Source: Chara braunii
Lineage: Eukaryota > Streptophyta > Charophyceae > Charales > Characeae
Reading direction: 5' to 3'
DNA: 36,387 bases
NCBI GenBank assembly: GCA_003427395.1
Contig: BFEA01000596.1
Span: 378,062 to 414,448, forward strand
The position numbers and the translations under genes were made by a program. Every line of letters starts with the position of its first letter. The stretch's first letter is position 1. Below are positions 1 through 10,599 of this stretch, piece by piece. The notes below the pieces were generated by a model that did no database searches, was not told where the DNA came from, and saw only the letters and a list, made by a program, of their open reading frames with translations.

Positions 1-72
1 GGAGGGGGAGGGGAAGGAGGAGGAGGAGGGGGAGGGGAAGGAGGAGGAGGAGGGAAAGGACGAGGAGTAAGG
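1..72. repeat. GGA/GAG purine-rich low-complexity tract
   Basis: Repeated GGAGG/GGGGA purine blocks with almost no pyrimidines on the plus strand. It is cut by the window edge, so its full length is unknown. The rest of 73-660 shows no gene: short ORFs there have no recognisable domain. Confidence 0.85.
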
Positions 73-660
73 ATGAGCTGGGCTCACTCGCTGGTATATC
101 TAATGTCGGAGTGTGTGTGCAATCGAGTTCAGCGGTGACTGATCATGCAAATGAGTTGGCGAAGGAGTTCGCCAAACTCGGTGGTGCGTTGGTCTTCGCA
201 CGAAGGGACACACAGGGATGTCAGGCGGAAATAGAGCAGCAAGCCACTGCAATGGACACGGACGGGGAGACAGATAAAGGCACTGCAATGGACAGAGGAG
301 GAGACAGATGAAATGACCGCAATAGACGGAAGGCGGCGTGGATGTAAAGAGGGAAGCAGAATTGAAATGTTGGCTTAGATTATCACCAAGTCTGTTGGAC
401 GCATGCCATGAAGCTCAAGGTGGAGGGAGGTAGAGCGGTCCAACTTGAAAGTTTTGTAAGTTTGGCGATGGGTGGAGAGAGAGGCGGGAAGCCGTGCACG
501 TTTGTGAATTTGCTCTGACATGTTGATGTTCAGAGAATGGACATGAATTGTCGTCACACACGCTAATTGGGAAGGAAAAGTAATCACCATTACCCACACA
601 CATCGACCTTTTTTCTGTAAGGAGTACTGATGATTATAGAGAGTCAAAAGGAGGGTCTGT

Positions 661-682
661 AGAAGAAGAAGAAGAAGAAGAA

Positions 683-729
<47 letters not shown>

Positions 730-732
730 AAG
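661..732. repeat. (GAA)n microsatellite
   Basis: About 24 GAA units with one GAG variant near 705. The antisense reading gives a poly-leucine run (CTT frames), which is why a 162-residue minus-strand ORF appears at 375-863; that ORF is an artefact of the repeat. Confidence 0.95.
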
Positions 733-855
733 AGAGTCGAAGGAGGAGGGTCGTTGGTTGTCAGAACCCTTTGGAGAATCTGGTTGCTTGGACAGATCTC
801 CTCAGCTTGCTGGGTGATCAAGGGGATGCCTGAAAACAGGCAGAAGGGAGATGGA

Positions 856-1447
856 GAGCTCATAGAGCCAGCGGCTGTAGAGTCTCTTTTCTCACAGGGT
901 TGGGACTCAGGAGTGTATCATAGAAGCAGGCTGGAATTCCCAGGTGCCGCTGCGGGGTGCTGCGAAGGGTTGGGGGTCTTGCCTATCTTCGAGGCATTGC
1001 AGAACCCTCCAGGTTATCGGCTCTGTCGAGACACTGGCTCATGCTAGGCCCCTCAAGCTGGTAGAGAGCTCATAGGGACAGCAGCTGTAGTCTCTTTTGT
1101 CGTGGGGTTGGGGAGTTTATCGTAGAGCAAGCTGGAGTACCCAGGTGCCGCTTGCGGGTGCTGCGAAGGGGTGGGGGTCTTTGCAGAACCCTCCAGGTTA
1201 CTACGCTTTTCATCTCCACTGGCTCATCCTACACCCAACAAACAGGTGGAGGGCTGATAGAGACGCCGGCTGTAGTCTCTTTCCTCACGGGGTTGGGACT
1301 ATATCGTAGAGCAGGCTGGGATCCCCAGGTGTCTCATGGGGTGCTGCAGAGGGGTGGTGGTGTTGCATATCTTCAAGGCATTGCAGAACCCTCCAGATCT
1401 CTGAATATTTCTTCTCCAATGGCCCATCCTTACACCCCTCACACCTG
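856..1447 (+). repeat. Three-copy ~185-210 bp degenerate tandem repeat
   Basis: Three successive units begin near 856, 1066 and 1251. Each contains, in order, GGCTGTAG(T), a CTCTTT block, GGGGTTGGG, a TATCGTAGAGCA-like block, CCCAGGTG, GGGTGCTGC, and GCAGAACCCTCCAG near its end. Units differ by many substitutions and small indels and no single frame is kept, so this is non-coding repeat DNA rather than a repeat protein. It could be the tail of a mobile element, but no ends were found. Confidence 0.85.
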
Positions 1448-2407
1448 TCCACCTAACCCCCCCTGCCCTCTCCCGTACCCCCTTATAACACCAGTTAGCC
1501 CAAAGCTAAGTCAAGAGCTCATATCGACGGAGTCGTTTGGCCGCGCTCGTACCAATTTACGCCGTAAGGCCATGATGCTTTGGGCCCAGTAGTGAACGTT
1601 GAAGGCCACTCCGAAAAGAGGTAGCTTTGTCAGCTTCGGCTCATGTCAACTGGTGGCTTAAACTGGTCTGAGAGGGTGCGCTCCTGCTTCCCCCTCTGAC
1701 CTTCAGTGTTTGTGGCATTCTGACAGGTCAGTCTACTACTGGCAGCTTGGTAGTGAGCGGGCACTGCATGAAAGCATATGGAAGCTGTGTGCTGAAGTGC
1801 ATCCTTCTCCCAGCGACTCTGCCAATCCGGTGTGCTCTGCTGTGCTCTGCTGTGCTACCATCCGCCACGGAGGACATCTCTGGCGATCAGGTGTGCTCTG
1901 CTGTGCTGACTGCAATGCCATCCCGCACCGAGTACATTTGTCAGTTTGCTTCACCAGCTGGAGCTTCCTTCTGTCATTTCGTTTCTTCGCACACTCTCTC
2001 GCAAGTCCATTGCGTAACTTGCGTTGTGTTTTTCTTTGGGGGGGAGGGGCGGTGTGTGTCATTCTTGTGGAGGAAAATTCTGGCTGGTTCCTAGATCATG
2101 TGTATTCATGCTGCAGTCAACAAAACACCAGCATTTGTGGCCAGAATAGGTATCTTCACAGTGGTGAAATAATGTTCGCATGCACACGCAGACAGCCTAC
2201 CAGTAGTGGCGAGATCTTGCTTGTGCATGCAGCTGTATTGACTTGCTGTCGTCATCAGCTTTTGCTGTCACCCACTCCCGATACGTTTCTGTCTACTTTC
2301 CATACGTTCGTTGCAGCTCTCCCCATTTCGTTCTCTCAGTAGTCGCAGTTAGGTACACATGTCTTGCCTCTCGCCTTTGTACAGATGTCCATGGCATGCC
2401 AAAATAA
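1448..2407. other. No gene recognised; minor local repeats
   Basis: Overlapping ORFs on both strands (the longest 210 codons on plus at 1710-2342) have no domain, and their cysteine-rich composition follows from TGTGCTCTGC repeats at 1831-1907. I see nothing else supportable here. Confidence 0.5.
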
Positions 2408-2422
2408 CCCCCCCCCCCCCCC
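2408..2422. repeat. Poly(C) run, 15 C
   Basis: An uninterrupted C homopolymer, followed by a poly(T) run of about 16 at 2538-2553. Both are likely to be length-polymorphic. Confidence 0.95.
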
Positions 2423-2639
2423 ACTCATTTGCCGGTGGCCCTGCAGCGGATGAGGATCGCAGAACCTCATTTTTGCTCCCTGGTTCTTTTGTTGTCATCC
2501 TCTCCCAGACATTGTTTTCTCTTTCACCTTGTAATCCTTTTTTTTTTTTTTTTCTTGGCACCATTTTTGGGGTTTCATGATGGTGATTGTATAAAATAGT
2601 TACTACATGGATGTACCTGTACGTAAACACAGCCACATT

Positions 2640-2648
2640 CACACACAC

Positions 2649-2692
<44 letters not shown>
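2640..2692. repeat. (CA)n microsatellite
   Basis: About 26 CA units with one CG interruption near 2653. Reading it in any frame gives Thr-His or Cys-Val runs, so the short ORFs across it are not genes. Confidence 0.97.
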
Positions 2693-2697
<5 letters not shown>

Positions 2698-2892
2698 AGC
2701 CTCATACTCTACTGCAGGCGGACGTCTATCACCCTGTATTGCCAGAGAGGCATCAGTCTGTTCTTATAGGTGTTAGTGGACAGGTGTTGTTAGCAAGGCC
2801 TTCCATGGCAAACCAGCCAGCCAGGCTTCTGGTAGGTGGCCAGTTAGGTTCTTTTAACCACAGTTAAGGTGGCCGGTAGCTTATGGTTGGTC

Positions 2893-2925
2893 GGTTGGTT
2901 GGTTGGTTGGTTGGTTGGTTGGTTG
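2893..2925. repeat. (GGTT)n microsatellite
   Basis: Eight consecutive GGTT tetranucleotide units. From 2926 to 3571 the sequence is anonymous, with short T-rich and A-rich tracts (3240-3258, 3405-3429). A GGTTCGAAC box at about 3098 could be a decayed tRNA-type B box but lacks a partner. Confidence 0.95.
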
Positions 2926-3571
2926 ATGTGCTATTCCCTTTCAGCATTTAGTACCCTCAAGAAGGATCACTGTCATCCTGTGGCTAGTACCTAGAGGGAT
3001 AGGTTGGCTTTTGTTTGTTTGTTTTTCCCTCTGAAACGGCGGCGGGCGTGAGATATCATCTTTGATCTGACCGGCCCGGCAAACTGGTTGATCTGGGTTC
3101 GAACTACTAGGGTCCTTATAAGCACCTTATTTCAGCAGTTCAGGGGTTGTACAAACCGAGCAAGGCTCGGTGGTGGTGGGATTGGGTGGAGCCTATTTAA
3201 ATAGACAGGGAGAGCAAGGGGGGTGTAATGATGAAAGTTTTTTTTTGTTTTTTTTTTAATGATAAAAGCTTTAGGGGTGTCCTGGCATTTACGAAAAGCC
3301 GCACCCTGCAATGTTTTTAGTACTTTCTACTATGACAACGAAGTAAAATGCCAAACGTAGGCTGCGTCAGCCAAAACCAGCTGAGGCCAATTTGAAATGA
3401 TGTTAAAAAATAAATAAAAAAATAAAAAATGATGTTTTATATATGCTGATGAGCATTACATTACCATGCGGATGTCGGCCCCTCTTTGCTCATAGCGCTG
3501 CGCAAAAGTATTCTGCGATGGGTGGGTGCATTTGTTTGACTTGTTTGGTTGAAAATTTTAAACATTGGTCT

Positions 3572-3705
3572 CAGGGCATACTCACACTAAGACTTAAGCT
3601 CCGGACCTGATTGCAGTCACAGATTCTTGCATGCCTGGCCATAATTGCAGTCAGATTCCTCCATGCCTGGCCATAATTGCAGTCAGATACATTTAGTATG
3701 CCCTC
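3572..3705. mobile_element. Possible small TIR element (MITE-like)
   Basis: The sequence begins CAGGGCATACT and ends AGTATGCCCTC, an 11-base inverted pair with one mismatch, enclosing 112 bp with no ORF. hAT-type elements often begin CAGGG, but I could not find a convincing 8 bp target duplication outside the ends, so the class is uncertain. Inside is a short tandem array (3610-3695). Confidence 0.3.
3610..3695. repeat. ~32 bp tandem repeat, about 2.5 copies
   Basis: The unit contains ATTGCAGTCAGATTC followed by CATGCCTGGCCATA. Copies begin near 3610, 3643 and 3675; the last is partial. Confidence 0.85.
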
Positions 3706-6272
3706 AAATTCTCTATATATAATACTATCAATCATATTGCTTCTCTGTGTTTATCTCTGTTCGTTTCTTTTTGCTTTTTTCTTCCTCTTCGTTTTTCGGA
3801 AGTTTTCCCCGTTTTTCAAAAAGGGCAGTGGATTTTAGATATTATCATCAAACTGACGAGCCCCAGGTACTGTTCTATCTGGATTTGAAGTTTGAGCACA
3901 GCTCTGTATGTTTGGATAGTTCATGGGTGTACCAGCTGAGGTAAGCGCATTGGTTCTCGGCTGCTTCGGCTGGAGATTTCGCCCTCGATCCACCACTCAC
4001 CCACATGAACAAAAGACAAAATTTATGACAGTATAGTAGTATACCTCCTCCTCATTTGCACATTCGGCGAGTGCCGAGCGGTGGAGCTAGGCCAGTTGCC
4101 GTTCAAGAGGGAAGGAATGATGCAACTGCATGTCTCATGGCCTCATTGGGGGGAGGTGGGGGGAGGTGGGGTGTACTGGGCGCTTCCAACTCATGGACAT
4201 CATGGCTACCGTGGAGTTGCGGGACACTGGACACCAGATGGCCTGCACCGGGTCCGCAGTCCAGATGTCTGGATCTGGTCGGGCACAGGGGCTTCCCTAA
4301 AAGAACAAGTTTATTTTCGTTTTCTTTTTCCCCCCCCCTCAATTTTGGCTATGCCGACATTTCCGGAGATGTGTGTTGGGTTGATGGCGGTGGTCGGTTA
4401 GCGGAACGTTGGGCATGGTGGACTAGGGACGAAGTGTGGTGGAGTTCCCCCTGTGGATGACCGCGTGGCGGTGGCCAAAAGACTCGAAACCGGTCGGGGT
4501 GCCATAACCCGCTGGCTAATGCAAGCAGCGTACTCATCGTTCTTTGTGCATTGTCCTTCAGTTCACACAAGCTACTCTGCGTTATGCGAATGAATGCATG
4601 GTATGAAGCATATGTGTATCTCATCACTGAACCAGTGTAATCTACGAATTTCGACAGGAGCCACAGGCAAAAAGTTGTTTGACCTTGCTATGCGGGTTCA
4701 GTTCAGAGTTTGTAGCCCGGATCTATGCGCAGCCAGACGGAATCGAACCGATGACCTCGGGTGGCGAGGTAGGTTTCTTTTTTCTTTTTGGTCTTTTTTT
4801 AACAAAAGAAGGAATTCATTACCGGCGGGGAATCAGGCCCAGCATCCCTCACATGAATGGCTACGACTTGCAGGGATGAGCCAGGCTCATTGGCCAGGCT
4901 TAAACCACCAGTACTTGGGCCCAGCTATCGGCCGCGGAAAAAAATAGAGTAGAAACGTTTCTAGCTGGACCACCTACCTCGAACAATTTCTTGAACTGTT
5001 TTCAAGTTTCAACATGATTTACCTCGTTTGCGAGGCCCTATGCTTGCAGGGGTCCCCTCTATAATATAGTCTTAGGATTTGTGGTAGGAAGGTAGCGAAA
5101 GGCAAAAAGAATTTGAGAGAAGAACATAGTGTAGTTGTATATTAAAAAAAACGAAAAAGCACAAAGATCCGAAAAAAAAAACGAACAAAAGCAGAAGATA
5201 GCAAATGTCTTTTTTTTTCTTTTTTTCTTTTTTTTTCCCGGAAAGCAACACCAGTTGCTGCCAAATGGCAAGGTCACAGAGAGACTATGGGAAAGGTTAC
5301 CCCTTGAACACTTTTCCATTTCCTTTCAGCCTGCCAACTTTGTACTGATCTCATAAAATGCCCCCCTGCCTTCCCTGCACAGTTACCTCCTGTCTTCCCA
5401 CCCCCCTCTCCCCCGCCCTACCCTCTCCGGGTCATTGTCTACATCACCCTCGCCCCCTCCTGCACCAACCTCTTACGACTGCAGCACTGCCCCAGCCCCT
5501 TCTCAACCTAATGCTTTGCTTCTGCAGGCCGGCCAAGTTGGGATCTCCGTCCGCGGTAACCATTCAACGTTGCAAGTAGCATGGGAGGAAGGATGGGGAA
5601 CAGAAGGATGGGACACATTGTAGTAGCAGGGCTATGTTATATCGACACGGTATTCGATAGCTACAAGGCCCACAACAATATCTATACGGAAAATAGTCAC
5701 GGTTAACTATGCTGTGTAGTTGGGTAATGCTGAGGCTGCCAAAAACAGCTGACTGCCGGAGGGGGACACTGAACGAAATCACGGGCATGAGGAAATCACA
5801 AGTATATCTAGAAACAGACACTCCCTTGTTCCGTTGCTGAATTGAACATAGACCTGATATCACCTATATCTCGAGACAGAACAGTACAGTGGGACACTGG
5901 AGCCGTTCTCCAGATCATACAGGGATGCTGGACCCAATTTCCATCAGGTGTTGCTCCCCACCAATAGATGGAGCTTTGTGTTTTTTTTCTTTATTTTTTT
6001 TTTAACCACCACTGTTGGGAAAACGAGAAAGTATCGTACTCCTAAAAAATCGAAGGCCGGGCCCAGCACTGTTGATAAATCTCATCGGCGGCCGTCATTT
6101 CGTTTCGGTCTCCTAAAGATCCGGAGGCCTGCCCACATGGGAAAAGGAAGTGGTGGTATAAGAAAAAAAAGAACAAGCAGCCCCTACTACTAGGACAGTA
6201 CGCTGGTTGCTCCTTTCTATTGGAGGGGAGCGAGACCTGCTGGAAATGGGCTCCAGTGTCCTATGGGTACAG
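3706..6272. other. Anonymous region with A/T-rich tracts, no gene recognised
   Basis: Short ORFs occur on both strands but none shows a domain. Simple tracts include a C run near 4332, A-rich 5143-5195 and T-rich 5210-5237. A TCGAACC box at about 4743 reads on the minus strand as a tRNA T-loop-like GGTTCGATTCC, but no cloverleaf can be drawn around it. I see no promoter or gene structure that I would defend. Confidence 0.4.
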
Positions 6273-6488
6273 ATAATGGTTCTTGTGTCTCAGGAGGAAA
6301 CTCTAGCTCGCCAGCATCGATTATCCCAGTTCCCCTGGGGATTGACTGAGCAGGGTGATGAATGTGAGGCATGCCTCTTCATAATGGATCTTGTGTCTCA
6401 AGAGTACACTCTAGCCAGCCAGCATCGATTACCCCAGTTCCCCGGGGGATTGACTGAGAGGGGTGATGAACGTGACTCCTGCCTCTTC
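6273..6488 (+). repeat. 108 bp tandem duplication kept in frame
   Basis: Two units of exactly 108 bp (6273-6380, 6381-6488) share about 85% of bases. Because 108 is a multiple of three, the plus-strand ORF at 6207-6506 reads both as 36-residue repeats with LVSQE near the start and GLTE/RGDE-like residues later. The protein is not recognised, and the ORF begins and ends without supporting signals. It may be chance, or a remnant of a repeat-containing protein. Confidence 0.75.
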
Positions 6489-7368
6489 TGCTCCACTGCA
6501 AGGTGAAAACAAAAACTTCTCAAGCTTACACGCCTTCATCCTTTAGTTAGTAGGATCCTTCATATTCCCCCATGCCATTGTGTATCCACCATGGACAAAA
6601 CACCCACTTGGAAAGGATCTGGAAGTCGGAGAGGTGTGACGCACCAACTTCTATGCGTGAGCAGGTTCCTGAGCCCCTTCCTTTTTTTCAGTGCTTTTCG
6701 AGTAATCGGGGTCAATCCAATTGAGTTCTAGTTCCTCTACCCGGTCCAGGTTGTTTTTTCGGCGGATAGTAGTGACAGGCCCAGGATGTCTTCGTTCTCT
6801 TGTTTTGACCTTTTGTTGTTCACAGAGTTTGCCCTTGATACATCCCGATGCATGGGACACGTCAGTCAAACTTGACTCTTCGTTTTTGCGAATTTCAGAA
6901 TTTTCCTTGTATTTGTTGTAGTTTTACGTAGAATTTACGCGTGTCTTAGCGAGCTCACTAGAAATCCTTTTTCCTAATATTTTCTTGACTTCGGAAATTG
7001 CAGGTGCATATCGGGATACTTGGTTACAAATCCTCTTTTCGTGCATGTATACTTTTGGAGATGCCCTTGCACACCTAGTGAAATTTTTGTTGATAGATGT
7101 TAGCGTAGGAATAGGTATAGGAGTTTGCGCGTTTTAGATTCTGCTCGTGAATTTGTTTTTCAATCTTTTGAATTTCAATTAGGGCTTTAGGAATTAGGCG
7201 CGGTTTTAGTGGCATTTCATGTAGCCATTTGGGTGTTTTTTTTATTATGCAAGCGTGCAACTTTCAACATCGCACTTCCGTTGAAATTCCACAAACAGTC
7301 TTTCCCCGCTTCTCTGACCTCCTTTGCGCCATTAGCGGCAAGCTGTAATTGTTTTCTTCTCCCTTTCC
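6489..7368. other. AT-rich stretch; one unrecognised minus-strand ORF
   Basis: This stretch leads into the Ty3/gypsy coding region and may hold its 5' leader, but I found no LTR end or primer-binding site. A minus-strand ORF at 7075-7260 is rich in Lys, Ile and Pro and contains PLKPRLIPKALIEIQK. It reads like real protein but I cannot place it in a family; it has no start context or partner exon. Confidence 0.35.
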
Positions 7369-8009
7369 TTGCTCTTGAATCCTAGGCATCATGGTGGTAT
7401 GAGACTTCTTGTCCTTAAACATGAAGAAAATATTAAAAGAAAGAATACGAGAAAGACTAATGTAAGTGTTTACTTTCTTGTAGGTGAGATGTTCGAGGAA
7501 CTTTTACAGAAGTCGGATGATCCTTCAGCTATAACTGATTTGTCGATTTGGTCCTTGACTCTGGTGGAATAATTTTATAATGAAGTTGTTTCAAGTGGTC
7601 ATTTACTAAAAGAAAATTGTATTCCTCAGATTTTTTCGGAGTTAGTAGAATTTCCTCTTGATGAACCCACTTGTCCAGTTAACATGATTTTTTTTTAAGG
7701 TGACTTACCATCAGAAGTCATCATGCAACCTGATATGGTGGTTGGTGAGGCAAGAAACCTTCAAGTGAATTTGACACCTCAGATGATCAAGGAAAATAAA
7801 AGAAAGAAAGTTGAAAAGACCCTGAATGGCATTCTTGATGATCTATAATTGAATCCCTCATCTGGAAAAAATGAACAAGGGAAGATGAGAAAGTTCATCA
7901 TCAAGAGTGAATTGGAAGATGGAATTATAATCAGGAATGTAATCACAAAGATGCTAAAGAAAACAAATGTAACTCTAACTTTCAAACAAGTAATGACTTG
8001 AGTACCTAA
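7369..8009 (+). pseudogene. Retroelement gag/pre-protease region, four in-frame stops
   Basis: One reading frame runs without a frameshift from 7369 past 8000 and joins directly onto the protease frame. It is broken only by stops at 7570-7572 (TAA) and near 7697 (TAA), 7847 (TAA) and 7999 (TGA). The content is charged, with Lys-rich stretches, as usual between gag and protease. I see no CCHC zinc knuckle. That stops rather than frameshifts break it suggests point-mutation decay. The true start is not known, and the methionine at 7369 is only the first one available. Confidence 0.6.
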
Positions 8010-8010
8010 G

Positions 8011-8418
8011 TTGAGAGAGAAACTTAAGAAAGTGACAGGAAAAAAAAAAGTGGAAGTCAATTATTTGGGAGAAGTTTTCCCTGCTCAAGTGGGCAGGTCA
8101 TTGTCAAGTTGTAAGATGAGATTTGCAACCATGGGTTGCGGATATTTAACTATTTATATCAACCAAGTGAAGATCCGAACCTTAGTAGACTCTGGGGCAG
8201 AAATGGTTTTTATTTCCCAAAGCACTATGAAAGTTTGTGACTTAACCATTGATAGACCGTCAAAGAGCATATTGAGTAATATTGCTGAAAATCTTTACCT
8301 GGCCGGTTTTATTGAGGTCGAAGCAATGTATTTCGTACCGTTAGGGTTTGTGGTATCGGATTTGGATAATGATTGCATCTTAGGTACCCCATTCTTGCAT
8401 AGAATAGAACTTGTCTAG
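8011..8418 (+). pseudogene. Retropepsin-like aspartic protease of the Ty3/gypsy element
   Basis: The retropepsin would cleave the Gag-Pol polyprotein in virus-like particles. The catalytic motif LVDSGAE lies at about 8182-8202 (residues D-S-G at 8188-8196). Ahead of it is a beta-strand-like stretch, and about 65 residues later comes CILGTPFL, the typical ILGxxFL strand that closes the retropepsin fold. The order and spacing (about 100 residues) fit a complete domain. The frame stays open for 135 codons, then stops at TAG 8416-8418. After that, similarity continues in the same and shifted frames (DPETG near 8458), so the protease was once fused to RT. Confidence 0.8.
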
Positions 8419-8839
8419 TTCTTTAGTCATGAAACTTCATCTTGGATTCGTCTGCAGGATCCAGAGACTGGCTAGGAACACAGCATGTACTTTTCGTCAT
8501 CATAAACATCATTTATCAGTTGATTCAATCAGAAGAGAAAAATCGGTTGAGAAGACCGAGAAACTGAAAGGAAAAAATAAGCAAGAGATTAAGGAAAATA
8601 TTTTAATGGACATTAATCAGATCTCTAAAATGATGAAAGCTTTTGGCAGACTCAAAGATGATGAAGATGAGATTGAAGCCTTTAAGAACCCAATATCTTA
8701 AAGGTGTGTCCAAAATTCTCTTGTGCATTTTGTTTTAATGATGAAGACAGAAAGCGACTAGATGTAGATTTGATCAAGATGGTTAATATCTGAATAGTAG
8801 ATTATATCTCATGGAATAACAGACCAACTAAGTTTGTCC

Positions 8840-9490
8840 AAAAAGAAGAAGCAGAGGTAGTTAAATTTATTGATAAGAATAATGTTTCTAAGGTTGTTTA
8901 ATCTGTTGATGGACCGTATACTAATAACTGGTTTTGCTTTTGAAAACCAGTAAGTGGTTTCCAATAGATACATAACCTTGAAAAGTTCAACTCACTGACG
9001 GTATGTGATGCAGATAGTCTCCCTAATGGTTACCTCCTTTCTTAATTCTTTGTTGGTCAATACATTTATTCGTTAATTGATTTATATTCTAGCTACGATA
9101 AGTTTCTCATTGATCTCACTAGCCAATCAATAACTGTCATGAACACGCCGAGAGGGTTTATTCAAATGTATGTAGTACCACAAGGGTGGGTTAATGGTGT
9201 GGCAGTGGCTCAAAGGGATATGATCCAAGTCATGCAGAATTTCTCTCCTAAGATAACCAACCCCTATATTGATGATAACCCAGTGAAAAAAAAACTGTAA
9301 TAAGAAAGGAGACTTTGGTTTCTGATGATGTCAGAAAATTTATCCAGGAACATATTTGAGGGTGTAAAGTTGGTCCTAGAAAGACTTCAAAACTATAATC
9401 AGAGTGTGAGTGGACTAAAGTTTATTCTCTTTCAAGCAGAAGTGACCATATTGGGTTTTAGATATTTCTCTAAGGGTAAATAGGATCCTG
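8840..9490 (+). pseudogene. Reverse transcriptase domain, degenerate
   Basis: RNA-dependent DNA polymerase of the Ty3/gypsy element. Reading with stops tolerated, the fingers region carries KFNSLTVCDADSLPNG (~8979-9030) and SLIDLYSSYDKF (~9073-9108). The palm has MNTPRGFIQMYVVPQGW (~9139-9189) and the catalytic YIDD at 9265-9276. The asparagine after YIDD and the poly-A run at about 9287 mark decay there. Downstream, ILGFRYF (~9451-9471) fits the thumb. The template-grip motif PQGW is followed by VNGVAVAQRDM, where many plant Ty3 elements have a different stretch, suggesting a lineage outside the commonest plant clades. That placement is inference. Confidence 0.8.
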
Positions 9491-9649
9491 AACTGACCCT
9501 TACATTTAAAGCGAGTGACAAATGTCAGAAGCTTTTTTAGTGTCTGTAGATTCTGAAGGATTTTTATTCTTCATTTTGTTACCTTGCACAACCTCTAAGA
9601 GAGATGGTAAGACAAGGGGTCGACCTATCATGGACAGAGAAAAAACAAA

Positions 9650-10134
9650 TTGTTGCGGAAACCTTACATAAAAAATTAAATGATGGAGGTGTAGTGTTGG
9701 GAGAACCTTATTATGATGATAAAGGGTGAAGACCCTTCATTATCGAGGTTGATGGAGGACCAGTTTCTCTCAGCGGTGTACTCATACAAAGAGATGAGAC
9801 TGACTGAGAAAGACCTCTAAGGTTTGAGAGCACAATTCTCAATTCTACAGAAAGAGACTACATGCAATTTAGGAAAGAGTTGCTGACAATCGTACACTGC
9901 CTCGGGTGTTTTAGGCATTATGTACGTGTAAGAAGATTCATCATGAGGAATGGTGCGTATGTAGTAATTGGTGTTATCAACAAGCATCAACAAGTAGATT
10001 CAACAATTAGTAGATGGATTGCATTTATCTGGACCTTTGATTTTAAGTTGGAAAAATTTTCAACTGAGAAAAATCGAGCAGATTGCTTAAGCCGGATTGA
10101 GTGGAGAACAAATGAAGACAAAAACATTGATTAA
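9650..10134 (+). pseudogene. RNase H domain, degenerate
   Basis: The RNase H would degrade the RNA strand of the replication hybrid. Visible motifs are GGVVLGEPYYDD (~9684-9719), RPFIIEVDGGP (~9730-9762, carrying the first catalytic Asp), a FEST..NSTERDY stretch (~9824-9860), QFRKELLTIVHCL (~9865-9903, with the catalytic Glu) and NRADCLSR (~10072-10095, the usual Ty3 NxADxLSR end). TGA codons at 9727-9729 and near 9806 sit where Arg or another residue is expected. From 9862 the frame is open for 90 codons to TAA at 10132-10134. It is followed by an A-rich linker (10370-10520) before the integrase. Confidence 0.85.
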
Positions 10135-10599
10135 ACTACTGAAGAGTCTGCCTATGTTGATAATTTTCCGAATAAAAAAGATGATGAAGATTACAAAGCA
10201 CCAAGTGCCTATAAATGGAGTTTATGACCATAATAGAGAAACCGATGGGGAAAAATCCCTGATGCTTATTGGTGTGAATTGGTTCTTGAGAAAGATAAAG
10301 AATATGACATAACTATTGGTATGCGAAAGTCAACGCAGCAGTCGTGATTGTCCATGAACTGGGAGAGAGCTTAAGTTGAAAGTATGAAGAAGACGTTAAA
10401 AAAGAAAGAAGACAAAAAAAATTTCATCTTTGAAAAGTATGAAGGAAGTTATCAAAAAATTGGGAAGATGATGAAAAAAAATAGATAAAAAAAAATATTG
10501 AAAAAAAAAAAAAAAATCAAACTAAAAAGAGTTCACCCTTTGTGGATGACAATGGAAGATTGTCTCCACTGAAAGTTATGTGTAAGAAAAAGAGGATGT

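Noticed and set aside
375-863. 162-codon minus-strand ORF with a long leucine run
   Set aside because: The leucines are the antisense of the (GAA)n microsatellite; the remainder has no domain.
1710-2342. 210-codon plus-strand ORF, the longest in the window
   Set aside because: Cys/Ser/His composition follows from TGTGCTCTGC repeats, other frames are also open, and no domain or gene context exists.
4725-4765. Antisense tRNA-like T-loop (GGTTCGATTCC on minus)
   Set aside because: No acceptor, D or anticodon stem can be drawn around it; possibly a decayed SINE but unsupported.
7369-8009. Repeated in-frame stops considered as a sign of stop-codon reassignment
   Set aside because: TAA, TGA and TAG all occur, alongside frameshifts downstream; transition decay explains them.
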